32,549 nt of DNA. Source: an uncultured Hymenobacter sp. Its GTDB lineage: Bacteria > Bacteroidota > Bacteroidia > Cytophagales > Hymenobacteraceae. Position numbers and translations under genes: made by a program. Under the pieces are notes generated by a model that saw nothing but the letters and a program-made list of their open reading frames with translations, did no database searches and was not told the origin of the DNA. Of the stretch, positions 24,523 to 32,549 are shown piece after piece. Position 1 is the first letter of the stretch, and every line of letters starts with the position of its first letter. Location: assembly GCA_913778455.1 (NCBI GenBank), contig CAJYVK010000385.1, positions 1 through 32,549 on the forward strand, written 5' to 3'.

Positions 24523-25542
24523 GCCGGCTCCCTGCCGGCCCCGGTGGGCGCGGCCGGCGACCAGCCCCGCGCCCAAGGGCAGCGCTGGGCACCCTACCTG
24601 GGGGCGGGGTTGGCCCTGGCGCTGCCTCGCCATGCCCCACGCCCGCCGCAGGAAGCGCCGGTAGCCTATGTAGAGTACACGCTGTTTGACCAGGCTGGGG
24701 CCTACCTGAGCACCCAGCGCCAGCCGGTGCCCGCCAGCGCGCAAGCTGCCTGGGAGCCCGTGCTGCTAACGGCTGCCGTGCCGGCCGATGGCTTTGTGCA
24801 AGTCGCGCTGGTCAATACCACTCGTACGACGTGTGGTTCGACGACATAACTGCCTGTTTCAGCCAGCCCGTGTCCGTAGCGGCCGATACGCTGCTGGCCC
24901 CCCGCGTGGTGTCTGCCCTGGCCTTGCCCCCTCGCCAGCGTTGCCCGAAAAGCTGCCGCTGGCCGTCGCTGCCGTGCCCAGCCGGGAGCCGAGAGCTGCA
25001 AAGGCTACCGCCTCAGCCACACCCGTGGCCGATGAGCCGGCTGCGGTATCGGAATCAGATACCCCTGATTCCACAGTTGGGCTACCGGCTTTTGATTCGG
25101 TTAGTACTCCCTATTCGCCCTCACCCACCCGTAGCAAGCCCCTTTACGCACAGTCGCCAATACGATTGTTGGCTCAGTCGTTAGCGTTTTTGATAACGGG
25201 TTTGGAGCACTAGATGCGTTGCCGTCAATTGACATTGCGGCTAAAACTGAGGATCTACTGCTGAAAAGCGTGGGTACGGTATTGAAAGACATTGTACGTG
25301 GCTCGGCCTTGCTCACTACGGGGCTCGATATTTACCAAGTCGTAAACCACGGCTACAGCCCGGAGTATGTAGTCCGCTTCATCGTAGATGCCTTGATTAC
25401 CGCCTTGGGCTTCACAGAAATCGGCTTGGTGCCTTCCATTGCCTTGGCGGCAATGAATGCAGACGGCTTATTTGATGCGCTTTACCATGCTGCTGCCACT
25501 GGCGGCTACCAGGGAGCCATCGCGGATATTGAAGGACTGTAG
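24505..25542 (+). pseudogene. Degraded 3' part of an Rhs/YD-repeat-type secreted protein
   Basis: Homology-like coding moves through three frames. Segment 1 (to about 24820) ends YVEYTLFDQAGAYLS...VQVALVNTT. Segment 2 (about 24818-24935) starts SYDVWFDDITA. Segment 3 (about 24935-25145) is Pro/Ala/Ser-rich (PVADEPAAVSESDTPDS). Segment 4 (about 25140-25542) is a helical, hydrophobic tail (TVANTIVGSVVSVFDNGFG to IADIEGL). The pattern of segments 1 and 2, a beta-sandwich ending in D-V-x-F-D-D, resembles the region just before the YD/Rhs core end in large Bacteroidota secreted proteins. Each junction fits loss of one base. The 5' part of such a gene is absent. The tail recalls the membrane-active ends of polymorphic toxins, but this is an inference. 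Sequencing error is an alternative, though neighbouring genes are intact. Confidence 0.55.
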
Positions 25543-25564
25543 AGGCAATTTTAGTTGTTACCCA

Positions 25565-25975
25565 ATGGTCTACTACCACTATATTTTTTACAGCGTTTAT
25601 CGCTTTTTCTTTCGCATGAATGCCCGCGATACGCCCGGGATGAAAGCCACTTTGCTGGTAGGCTTTGTCGTGCTCATCAATGTTATACTAATACTGAGTA
25701 CGCTGCTTAGCTGGCTGGGCTATAGTACTTCGCATATTATTAGCCAGCCAATGGCGAAAGTATTGCTGGTTGTTACGCAGCTAGCCCTGTGGGGCGGTAA
25801 TTACTGGCTTTTCTGGCGCGGGGGGCGGCTGCCTGGACTGCTGCAGCGCTTCGAAGAAAATACTATCAGCTTTCACCAGGGGGTGGCAAGAGTTCTAACC
25901 GGACTATTTTTCCTGTTACCCGTAGCGCTTTTTATCTATAATGCCGTGCGAAGCGCCTACGCCGCTCCCATCTAA
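25565..25975 (+). CDS. Small multi-pass membrane protein, candidate immunity protein
   Basis: The 136-residue protein starts with an aromatic stretch (MVYYHYIFYSVYRFFFR) and has about three transmembrane helices (about 27-50, 60-78 and 105-128). I do not recognise a named domain. Small Bacteroidota membrane proteins with a similar Tyr/Phe-rich start followed by hydrophobic helices are, as I recall, common next to Rhs-type genes, but this was not checked. It begins 22 bases after the stop of the Rhs remnant, the usual toxin-immunity layout, so an immunity role is inferred. The start was set at ATG 25565; ATG 25619 is an alternative. The codon usage appears more AT-rich than in the neighbours, consistent with acquired DNA. 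Confidence 0.6.
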   Translation: MVYYHYIFYSVYRFFFRMNARDTPGMKATLLVGFVVLINVILILSTLLSWLGYSTSHIISQPMAKVLLVVTQLALWGGNYWLFWRGGRLPGLLQRFEENTISFHQGVARVLTGLFFLLPVALFIYNAVRSAYAAPI

Positions 25976-26330
25976 GAATACTTCGGAAGGTACCATACTG
26001 TCTCTATCACCCATTCGGAAACTTAGCCCTTTCTACGGGTGATGGGGACAGTACCGGCCTGAGTTAGATAGTCTGCCACAAAGTAGCCGTGCGGCACTCG
26101 CAACTCCCCGCCACTCGGGCTACAGATAAGGAGCGGTGCTCCGAGCTATTGCAGCTAGCTAGCAACTACGCTGCCTGACATCGGCAAAGAAGCTAGCCTG
26201 GCCGAGGGCGCGGGCTGCTGCATGGTAGTGGTTGGTGAAAGTAACCGGGACTGCTCTTAGTTGCCTTAGTGCAAGCGATTTCCGCTGTCCGTAGGGTCTG
26301 CAATGAGCTTCCTGCGGGCAAGCGACAAGG
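25976..26330. other. Intergenic region with a hairpin, no gene seen
   Basis: The 355-base gap lies between the small membrane protein and the end of the aerotolerance-type cluster. Its one notable element is an 18-base inverted repeat (25995-26012 and 26037-26054, with mismatches that allow G-U pairs in RNA) around a 24-base loop, which could end transcripts from either side. The rest shows no frame or motif I can support. Confidence 0.5.
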
Positions 26331-28106
26331 CTAAAGCTTCTCTTCCAGCCACAGAAAGCCGACCGCCAATAAAAACAGCCCGAAAAACCAAGCGGCGGGC
26401 CACGGCTGCTGGGCGCTGGCTGTTCCGGCGGCCCGCGCTGAGCCGGCGGGCGGCGGGCGGCGGGCCAGCGCCTGCTGCCTGGCGGCGAACTCGGGACCGC
26501 GCCAGGCGGCCGAGTCGTACACGTAGAAATTGTACGCCGTGCGGCCCGGCCCGCGCACCTGGTGCCAGCCGGAGCCGGCGGGCCAGTACTGGCCGGTGCT
26601 CCATTCGGGCAGGCGAGTGTCCTGGGCTAGGGCCAGCGCCACGGCAGGGCCACCGGCCAGCGGCTGCACGGTAGGCGGGCTGGCCGGCCGCACCCCCGCC
26701 AGCCGCAGCGTGAGCGGTTGCCGGGGGTGCGGCCAGCGGTTGAGGGCCAGCCAGGCGGCGGCCGGGGCGGGCGGCGGGGTAGCAGCCGTCAGCAACTGGC
26801 TCCAGAAGGAGGCGTAAGCTGCCGCTTGCCCTTGCAAGGCCCAGCGGAAGGTCTCGGGTACCGTTGATACTACCGTGCTGCCGAGGCCCACGCGCCGGCT
26901 GGCGGCCACCACGGCCCCGCCCGGAGCCGTGATGAGGGCGTGCAGCGCCGCGCTGGGTCGCAGCCGGGCCGGTAGCAGCGCCCGTACGGCGGGGCGCGGA
27001 GCCTCGGGCCAAGTGAGGGGCTGGGCCGAAGCCCCAGCCGTAGGCTGCGGCTGCACCGCAAAATCGGCGCGGGCGGGCGCGGCGGCGGGCAGAGGTGTGG
27101 CATCGGCCAGCAAAACCAAACCCAGGCGGCCCTGCTGCACGGCGGTACGCAGCGCCTGGCTTTCGCCGGCGGGCAGGCTGGCCAGGGTGACGGCATCGGC
27201 CACTACCACACTATAGCGGGCCAGCAGGCCAGGGGTGAGGTGGTCGAGCGGCTGGGCGGGTTGATTGAGAAACTCAGTTTGCACCAGGCCCCGGCTCACG
27301 GTAGTGCGCAGGGCCACGGCGCGGCCAGTTGCGGCGAGGTTGTTCTTCAAAAACTTAAACTCGAAGCCCGGTACGGCGGCCAGCAGCAGCACGGGTGGCA
27401 ACTGGGCGGGGGCAATTTCCAGGGGCAGGGGCTCGGCAACAGCGGGCTGGCCGGCCCGGCGCAAGTACAGGGTATAGCGCGCCAGGCCCGCCACTTTGGG
27501 CTGGTAGCTCAACCGGAAGCTGCCGGTGCCAGTGGGCAGCGATACCGAGTCGCGGCCGGCTCCTTCGGCTTGCAGGCTCACCCAGGCGGGGCCAGTGCCG
27601 GCCACGGTGCCCTCCACCTCGAAGCGTTGCCCCAGCGTGAGGCGCTGCGCCCAGCCCGCCGCTTGCACGCCGACGAAAGCCGGGGCGGCGTGGGGTATTA
27701 CGGCCAGCCGGCTCAAGGTGGGCAGCTCGGTAGCGGCCAGGCCCTCACCCAGCACGTGTACCCGGTGCAGGGCAGGCCGCTGGTCGGTGAGTGTGAGCAA
27801 GCTGCGGAGTGCTTTGGTGCCGGCGGGCGGGCGGGTGCCGTAGGCCCACACGGGCGTGCCGGCCCCGAGGCGGCGCAGTACCTGGCGCAGCGTATCGGGC
27901 TGGTAGCCGGGAGTGAGCACGACGGCCACGGCCCGGGCTGCGGGCACGGTGCGCAGCGGCGGGTGGACCGTGAGCCCCAGGGCCAGCGGGGCCAGCAGGC
28001 TCGCCAGCAGCCGCGGAGCCAGCCGGCGGCGGTCGGGCCGGCGCCAAGCGGCTACCACGAGCCCCAGGGCCAGTAAGAAAAGGAGCGAAGCGAGGGCAGT
28101 AAGCAA
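26331..28106 (-). CDS. Large membrane-anchored protein of the BatA/DUF58 cluster, unknown function
   Basis: The 591-residue protein has two N-terminal helices (about 2-20 and 31-48), a large periplasmic part (about 55-560) with Ig-like strands near 150-235 and an alpha/beta section resembling a class I glutamine-amidotransferase-like fold (ARYSVVVADAVTLASLPAGESQALRTAV), and one C-terminal helix (about 565-586). No catalytic Cys-His-Glu triad is visible. Proteins of this shape are usually the last member of Bacteroidota DUF58/BatA/DUF4175 clusters. The start is uncertain: TTG 28106 gives a good N-terminal helix, and no ATG lies between the upstream TAG and this point. It follows the DUF4175-like gene by 163 bases on the same strand. 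Confidence 0.72.
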   Translation of the reverse strand: MLTALASLLFLLALGLVVAAWRRPDRRRLAPRLLASLLAPLALGLTVHPPLRTVPAARAVAVVLTPGYQPDTLRQVLRRLGAGTPVWAYGTRPPAGTKALRSLLTLTDQRPALHRVHVLGEGLAATELPTLSRLAVIPHAAPAFVGVQAAGWAQRLTLGQRFEVEGTVAGTGPAWVSLQAEGAGRDSVSLPTGTGSFRLSYQPKVAGLARYTLYLRRAGQPAVAEPLPLEIAPAQLPPVLLLAAVPGFEFKFLKNNLAATGRAVALRTTVSRGLVQTEFLNQPAQPLDHLTPGLLARYSVVVADAVTLASLPAGESQALRTAVQQGRLGLVLLADATPLPAAAPARADFAVQPQPTAGASAQPLTWPEAPRPAVRALLPARLRPSAALHALITAPGGAVVAASRRVGLGSTVVSTVPETFRWALQGQAAAYASFWSQLLTAATPPPAPAAAWLALNRWPHPRQPLTLRLAGVRPASPPTVQPLAGGPAVALALAQDTRLPEWSTGQYWPAGSGWHQVRGPGRTAYNFYVYDSAAWRGPEFAARQQALARRPPPAGSARAAGTASAQQPWPAAWFFGLFLLAVGFLWLEEKL

Positions 28107-28269
28107 GGAATCGTAAGCTAGCGGCGTTTTGGACAGGTTAAAACGCTGGGTTTGGCAAGGCTATGAATGGCGCACGGAGTTAGTCAGGGGGGCGGCGCGG
28201 CCCGACTAGCCATCTGCGACGGAGAAGCCACGCGCTGGATGCGTGCGCTGGCGTTTAGGAATGAAGTTT

Positions 28270-30561
28270 CTACCGGCTCAGCTCCTGGAAATAGCGCCGG
28301 GCCAGGCGGTCGGGGGCCGGGGCTGGCGGAGCGGTGGGTACGGGAGCAGGCAGCAGGTCGGTGAGGGCGCGTTGGGCGGGGGCCAGGCAGGTGGGGCAGG
28401 GTGCCCGGCCGGCCCGGGCATCGGTAGCCAGCTGCCGCAGGGCGCGCAGGGCCGGTAGGTAGAGGCCGGGCTTTTGCAAGGCGGCCTGGGCCAGGGCGCT
28501 GCCCGCCTGCTCCAGCGCGGCGGCCTCGGCGGGGCGCGCGGGCTGGCTGGGCTGGCTTTGTGCGGCGGCCAGCCAGCGCAGGGCGGCGCGCACGGTGGGC
28601 TGGCTGGCAGGGGCCGGCACCGTGGCTAACAGGCGCGGGGCCGCCGCCCCCTTGAGCTCACCGGTGAGGCGCAGGGTGGCTTCGGGAAAGGGCTGGGGGG
28701 TGAAGCCAGCCTTTTTTACGTAGGCCCGCGTTTGCTGCTGCACCTGCTTAAGCAGGCGCAGGGCGCGGTATTCGTAGGGGCGGGCGGCGGCGGGCTGGCC
28801 GGTGCGCAGGCGCAGCTCGGCCGCCCACATCTCGTCGAGCACGGCGTGGAGCTTGGCCTTCACGGCGGGCTCCAGGAAGTCGGCGGTTTCGGAGTCGTCG
28901 TGCTTGTGCATGTAGGGGTCCATGAGCGCGTCAGTGGCCGCGGTGGGCGAGGCGTTGCGGCCGACCGGCGCTTCGGGATGCTCGTGGTCGTGGTCATGCT
29001 CGTCGTGGTCGTCGGCCGGGTGCGCGGCGGGCTTTTCGTCGGCCGTGGGGGCATCGGCGGTGGGTATGGCGGGCTCGTCGGCGGTGGGTGGGCCGGCGGT
29101 GGGGCCGAGGCCCTTCTCCGCCTCTTCACCCAAAAACTTGCCGTAGCGCAGGCGCAGCGACTGCTGGTCGAAGCCCAGCGCATTGGCCCGGTTGCTAAAC
29201 TCGGCGGCCGTGAGCCGGGGCTTGTCGGCGAGGAGCTTTTCGGTGTCGATGATAATCTGCCGCTGCGACCGAAAATAAGCCGGGGCCGTGTTGACGCCCA
29301 TGCCCACGTCGATGGCGCTGGCCGCGGCGGCCGTATCCTGCCACTGCACGATAAAGGCATCGGAGCGGGCGCTCTGGCCGTGGTTGTCGCGGGCCTGCAC
29401 GTAGAAGTACAGCTCGTCGCCGTAAGTCAGGCCGAGCTTGGGCAGGCTGAGCAGGCTGGTCACCGTAGCCTGGCTGGGCTGGCTGCCGAGGCTGACGCTC
29501 AGGTCGCGGCGCACTTCCCGAAACTTCACGGCCTCACCCTGGCCCTGGGCTACGGTGATGACCAGCTCGGCGCGGGTGAGGCCGTAGTCGTCGCGCAGGG
29601 TAGCCTGCACCGGCACCTCGGGCCGGGTGCCCCGGGCGGCAATGAGGGTATAGGGCTTGGGAGTTTGCAGGCGGATGGTGGGCACCAGGTCGGGCCGTAC
29701 GTCGATGGCGTAGTCGTCGGAAGTTTGTCCCGCGAAGCGCAGCCGGTACAGCGCCGAGGCATGCAGCGCCTGCGTGGCCTCAAACTGATTAGCTAGCCCA
29801 GCGGCGGGCCGCAAGGCTATTTTTTGACTGCCGATTTCCAGCGTCGGCGCACTACCGGCCGACCGGCTCACGTGCACCAGCCAGCGCACCTGCGCCCCCT
29901 GCGGGCACTGAAACGAAGCCGCGGTCGGCGCAAACGCGGCCCGCCGGGTATAGGCTGGCGGCGTTACCAGCAATTCGACCTTCGTAATGCGCGGGGCCGC
30001 CGCCGGCACGGGCCGGGCCGCATCGGGCGAGAAGTGAACGGCCACCGCCGCGGGGGCGGTCGGGGCCAGCGACCGGGCAGGCAGCCACCAGGCCAGGGCG
30101 CTGGCTACTAGCAGCAGGCCGCTGATAACGAAGGACTTTTTAAAGGTAACTGGTAATAAAGGCGCTTGCGTGGCCGTCAGCTCACCCAGCCGATGCGCCA
30201 CGCGCTGCTGCTGCAACTGCCCCAGAAAGGGGAGCGCCGCGCCATCCTGTAAAAGCAGGCCGGTACTGTCTTCGAGCTCGGGAAACAGCCGGTCAAGCTG
30301 CCGGGCCACGGCGGGCGACCCCAGTCGTCGCAGGGGCCACAGCTGCCAGGCGGCCAGGGCCAGCACTGCGGCCGTACCCGCGAGCAGCGCCGGTCGGCCC
30401 TCGGGCCAACGCGCTGCCAGCAGCCCCAGCAGGAGCAGGCCCGCCGCCGTCGGCAGCCCCACGGCCACCAGACGCCGCCCGGCGTAGCTCCGGCCCGCCG
30501 CCCGTAACAATGGTTGGGCAGCCGCTACGTCCGCAGTAGTAGAAACGATTACCGAGCTCAT
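28270..30561 (-). CDS. DUF4175-like membrane protein with a His-rich insertion
   Basis: The 763-residue protein has hydrophobic segments near 28-50 and 58-75, another at about 145-162, then a periplasmic part. The middle (about 190-420) contains Ig-like strands (VELLVTPPAYTRR, VPVQATLRDDYGLTRAELVI) typical of DUF4175 proteins. Residues about 485-545 are a disordered insert with PTAD repeats and a dense His/Asp/Glu run, which could bind metal. The C-terminal 200 residues are helical with a CPTC motif near residue 728. The gene's ATG overlaps the stop of the BatA-domain gene by one base (TAATG), so translation is coupled. The function of DUF4175 is not established; it accompanies MoxR/DUF58/BatA clusters. 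Confidence 0.78.
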   Translation of the reverse strand: MSSVIVSTTADVAAAQPLLRAAGRSYAGRRLVAVGLPTAAGLLLLGLLAARWPEGRPALLAGTAAVLALAAWQLWPLRRLGSPAVARQLDRLFPELEDSTGLLLQDGAALPFLGQLQQQRVAHRLGELTATQAPLLPVTFKKSFVISGLLLVASALAWWLPARSLAPTAPAAVAVHFSPDAARPVPAAAPRITKVELLVTPPAYTRRAAFAPTAASFQCPQGAQVRWLVHVSRSAGSAPTLEIGSQKIALRPAAGLANQFEATQALHASALYRLRFAGQTSDDYAIDVRPDLVPTIRLQTPKPYTLIAARGTRPEVPVQATLRDDYGLTRAELVITVAQGQGEAVKFREVRRDLSVSLGSQPSQATVTSLLSLPKLGLTYGDELYFYVQARDNHGQSARSDAFIVQWQDTAAAASAIDVGMGVNTAPAYFRSQRQIIIDTEKLLADKPRLTAAEFSNRANALGFDQQSLRLRYGKFLGEEAEKGLGPTAGPPTADEPAIPTADAPTADEKPAAHPADDHDEHDHDHEHPEAPVGRNASPTAATDALMDPYMHKHDDSETADFLEPAVKAKLHAVLDEMWAAELRLRTGQPAAARPYEYRALRLLKQVQQQTRAYVKKAGFTPQPFPEATLRLTGELKGAAAPRLLATVPAPASQPTVRAALRWLAAAQSQPSQPARPAEAAALEQAGSALAQAALQKPGLYLPALRALRQLATDARAGRAPCPTCLAPAQRALTDLLPAPVPTAPPAPAPDRLARRYFQELSR

Positions 30562-32153
30562 TACGAAGAAGCTAAAGGACTAATAAGGCCCGCCCGCCGC
30601 TGGGCCAGCCAGCGCTCCAGCCCCAGCAGCAGGGCCGCGAGCAGCCCCAGCCAGGGCCGCAAATCGGTGAAATGATAGGCGGCGGGTGCCGCGGCCAACT
30701 GGCTGGCCGAGCTGGCTACCCGGGTGGGCGGCGCAGGTAGTTGAGTTGGGTCGAGGTGCCGCTGGTCGTGGGCAGTGAGCAGAGAGTCGGTGCCAAGCTG
30801 CGGATTAGTAGCCAGCAGGTCGAGCAGCAAGGCTGGGAGAGCAGGGCTCTCGGCCAGGGTGCTCCAGGTCGGCGACAGGTGCGTAGCCAGTTGGTAGATA
30901 GTGCCCTGGCCCTGCCGCGCTTCGGCGAGTACGGCCCGGCCCCGACCATCGGTCCAGCGCGGGAAGCGACCCGCCGGCAAGTCCAAGTGGCCCCGGCGCA
31001 GGAGGCGAATGGGCGCCTCGCCGGCCGTTTCGGCAATGGCCAGGGTAGCGGTATCGGGCTGGCCCGCCCCGGGGGCAACCTGCCACACGCGCAGCCCCCG
31101 GGGCACCTGGGCCCGCCAGCCGGCGGGGAGGGGCTTGCTACCGAGCCAGAATAGCCAGTCGGGCGAGCTAGTCGGCGCGGGCTCGGTAGCCGTGGTGGTG
31201 AGGGCCAGAGTTGCGGGCAGGCCCACGGCCGCGGCTTGCAGCGCGGCCCGCAGGTAGCGCGCTTCCTGGGCCGCGTCGGTAGGAGCGTACACAACCACGC
31301 GCACCGGCCCGGTCCGCACCGGTACTGCCGCCTGGGCGCGGGTTGAATCGGCGGGTAGCGGCCGCAAGCGGGGTTGGCCGGCGGCCAGCTCGTAGCGTAG
31401 CGGCGGGAGGCCAGCCACGGTGACGGTGCCGCCCGGCTGCGGTCGGGCTGTGCGCGCCAGGCGATAGGTGGTTTCCTGCGCATCGCTCCGGCCGACTAGC
31501 AGGCGCAGGCTATCGGTGCTGGCGGCGGCCGCTTGCAGCCAGTTGCTGGCCGTGCGCGTTGGGATGGCCAGCCAGGTGAGGCCAGTCGGGAGCGTTGGGT
31601 GCGGGCCGCCGAAGGCGCGGAGGGTGGCCGGCGTTACGACGTACAAGGGCTGCCCCGGAAATGAGTCGGCGGCCTGCTGGGCGCGTGCCCAATAGCGATT
31701 ATCGCGCAACGCCTTGCCCGCTCGGTTGGGGCGGCCCAGGGAGTCGGCCCGCCACTCGGCGCTGGTGAGGGCGGGTAGCCCGGCCGCCAGCCAGCGGAGC
31801 GCGTAGCCGCGCCGGCGTAGCGAGTCGAGCGTAGGGCGCACGGCGGCTAGGCTGCTACCATCGGCCAACTCGCGGCTGATCAGCACCTGGCCGCGCCCGG
31901 CGGGCTGGGGTTGCCGCCACTGCGGGCCGGCCAGCGCTACGGCCAGCGCAGCTAGTAGCGCGGCCCGCAGCAGCAGGAGCCACACCTGTTCCAGGCGCAG
32001 GTTGCGCAGGCGGCGATTGGCCCCGGCGGCCAGCCAGCGGAGGCTACCCACCGCCACCTCGCGGCCCGGCCGGCGATTCCAGAGGTGAATGGCCAGCGGC
32101 ACCAGCAGGCCCAGGAGGGCAAATAGCGCAGAAGGGTAGGTGAAGGTGAGCAT
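30561..32153 (-). CDS. BatA N-terminal domain (aerotolerance-type) membrane protein
   Basis: The 530-residue protein begins with the BatA N-terminal double-helix domain (1-80): FTYPSALFALLGLLVPLAIHLWNRR, then the second helix RAALLAALAVALAGPQW. A large periplasmic part (about 85-490) with Ig-like and Rossmann-like stretches follows, and then a C-terminal helix (about 495-515, WLGLLAALLLGLERWL) and a short basic tail. BatA-domain proteins belong to clusters named for oxygen tolerance in Bacteroides. No von Willebrand MIDAS motif (DxSxS) is present, unlike full-length BatA. The start is ATG 32153. It is followed by the DUF4175-like gene with a one-base overlap and preceded by the DUF58 gene with a 111-base gap that holds a long inverted repeat. 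Confidence 0.85.
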   Translation of the reverse strand: MLTFTYPSALFALLGLLVPLAIHLWNRRPGREVAVGSLRWLAAGANRRLRNLRLEQVWLLLLRAALLAALAVALAGPQWRQPQPAGRGQVLISRELADGSSLAAVRPTLDSLRRRGYALRWLAAGLPALTSAEWRADSLGRPNRAGKALRDNRYWARAQQAADSFPGQPLYVVTPATLRAFGGPHPTLPTGLTWLAIPTRTASNWLQAAAASTDSLRLLVGRSDAQETTYRLARTARPQPGGTVTVAGLPPLRYELAAGQPRLRPLPADSTRAQAAVPVRTGPVRVVVYAPTDAAQEARYLRAALQAAAVGLPATLALTTTATEPAPTSSPDWLFWLGSKPLPAGWRAQVPRGLRVWQVAPGAGQPDTATLAIAETAGEAPIRLLRRGHLDLPAGRFPRWTDGRGRAVLAEARQGQGTIYQLATHLSPTWSTLAESPALPALLLDLLATNPQLGTDSLLTAHDQRHLDPTQLPAPPTRVASSASQLAAAPAAYHFTDLRPWLGLLAALLLGLERWLAQRRAGLISPLASS

Positions 32154-32162
32154 GATAAGGTA

Positions 32163-32260
32163 TTTTCACCGCGGAAGGCGCGGAAGCTTTTCGCGGACGG
32201 GCGCGGAGGCTCTCCTTCCGCGTCTTCCGCGAAAAGCCTCCGCGCCTTCCGCGGTGAAAA
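32163..32260. repeat. 35-bp near-perfect inverted repeat inside the aerotolerance cluster
   Basis: The arms 32163-32197 and 32226-32260 are complementary with a single mismatch, around a 28-base loop that itself repeats CGCGGAGG and CTTCCGCG motifs. Each arm starts or ends with TTTTCACCGCGGAAGGCGCG. It fills most of the 111-base gap between the DUF58 gene and the BatA-domain gene. The structure would form a very strong RNA hairpin with T-rich edges. The repeated GCGGAGG-type units recall interspersed repeats seen between genes in several bacterial phyla; that comparison is from memory. Confidence 0.9.
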
Positions 32261-32264
32261 ACGA

Positions 32265-32549
32265 CTAGCTCAGTGCCAGCCGTCGTTTCAAAAACTCGCG
32301 CAGCGCCCCGTCGAGGGGCTCGGCGGTGCTGAGCTGGTGGTAGTCGAAGCCCTGCTGCCGGGCGGCCTGGGCCGTGTCGCGCAGCCACTGGCGCAGCTGC
32401 TGCTGGTAGGCGGCCCGCTGCTCGTCGGCGTTGAGCTGGATGGTCTGGCCGGTTTCAAGGTCGCGGAAAGTAACGGGGCCTTTGTAGGTAAAATTCAACT
32501 CATTACCGGCTACCAAGTGCAGGAGCAGCACGTCGCCGCTGGTGGCGCG
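32265..32549 (-). CDS. DUF58-domain protein, C-terminal end only
   Basis: The frame is open to the right window edge, so only the last 94 residues are seen. They contain LLLHLVAGNELNFTYKGPVTFRDLETG and a helical stretch with YQQQLRQWLRDTAQAARQQGFDYHQLST, then EFLKRRLALS. This matches the C-terminus of DUF58 proteins, which have a von Willebrand-like fold and act with MoxR AAA ATPases. The identification rests on these motifs and on the position before a BatA-domain gene. A moxR gene would be expected further right, outside the window. Confidence 0.78.
   Translation of the reverse strand, partial: RATSGDVLLLHLVAGNELNFTYKGPVTFRDLETGQTIQLNADEQRAAYQQQLRQWLRDTAQAARQQGFDYHQLSTAEPLDGALREFLKRRLALS

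Noticed and set aside
28732..29796. 354-codon open frame on the plus strand
   Set aside because: It is antisense to the DUF4175-like gene, and its Gly/Val-rich translation reflects codon bias.

Overview
The window comes from a high-GC member of the Bacteroidota, most likely Hymenobacter or a close relative (Cytophagales). The reasons are a SusC/SusD outer-membrane pair with a FecR-type anti-sigma factor, a BatA/DUF58/DUF4175 aerotolerance-type cluster, a proline-tRNA ligase of the archaeal/eukaryal-like type ending in tyrosine, start codons without Shine-Dalgarno sequences, and promoters of the Bacteroidetes type (TTG about 20 bases upstream of an ACCTTTG-like -7 box). The genus is inferred from these features and was not confirmed by a search.

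Layout. Positions 1-165 hold octamer simple repeats. 166-1862 (minus) is a split DsbD: a periplasmic N-terminal domain gene followed by a membrane electron-transfer domain gene that lacks the usual C-terminal thioredoxin domain. 2297-12159 (plus) is a nutrient-uptake locus: FecR anti-sigma factor, SusC with an STN signalling domain, SusD lipoprotein, a large secreted TlpA-like thioredoxin protein and a secreted alpha/beta hydrolase. No sigma factor gene accompanies it. 12470-13174 is a small secreted protein of unknown function. A tRNA-Val(TAC) with its own promoter and terminator lies on the minus strand at 13596-13673. 13957-14814 is a TerB-like protein with a glycine-rich tail, convergent with ribD (14979-16040, minus); the gap between them is filled with purine-rich repeats. 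prmC, an Old Yellow Enzyme reductase and an unknown lipoprotein follow on the plus strand, each bounded by clear intrinsic terminators. 19479-22554 (minus) encodes a FadL-like outer-membrane protein downstream of a very Gly/Tyr-rich lipoprotein. 22813-24288 is proS.

24505-25975 is the accessory part of the window: a frameshifted 3' remnant of an Rhs-type secreted protein, followed 22 bases later by an intact small multi-pass membrane protein that could be its immunity partner. 26331 to the right end (minus) is a DUF58 - BatA-domain - DUF4175 - large membrane protein cluster of the Bacteroides aerotolerance type. A 35-bp near-perfect inverted repeat sits between the first two of these genes.

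The uptake locus, the split DsbD and the TlpA-like protein suggest coupling between nutrient import and envelope thiol chemistry, but that link is inferred from gene order only. The best candidates for something undescribed are the Rhs remnant with its membrane neighbour, the DsbD that ends inside an octamer repeat, the sigma-less FecR, the Gly/Tyr-rich lipoprotein with an attenuator-like hairpin before its FadL neighbour, and the long inverted repeat inside the aerotolerance cluster.
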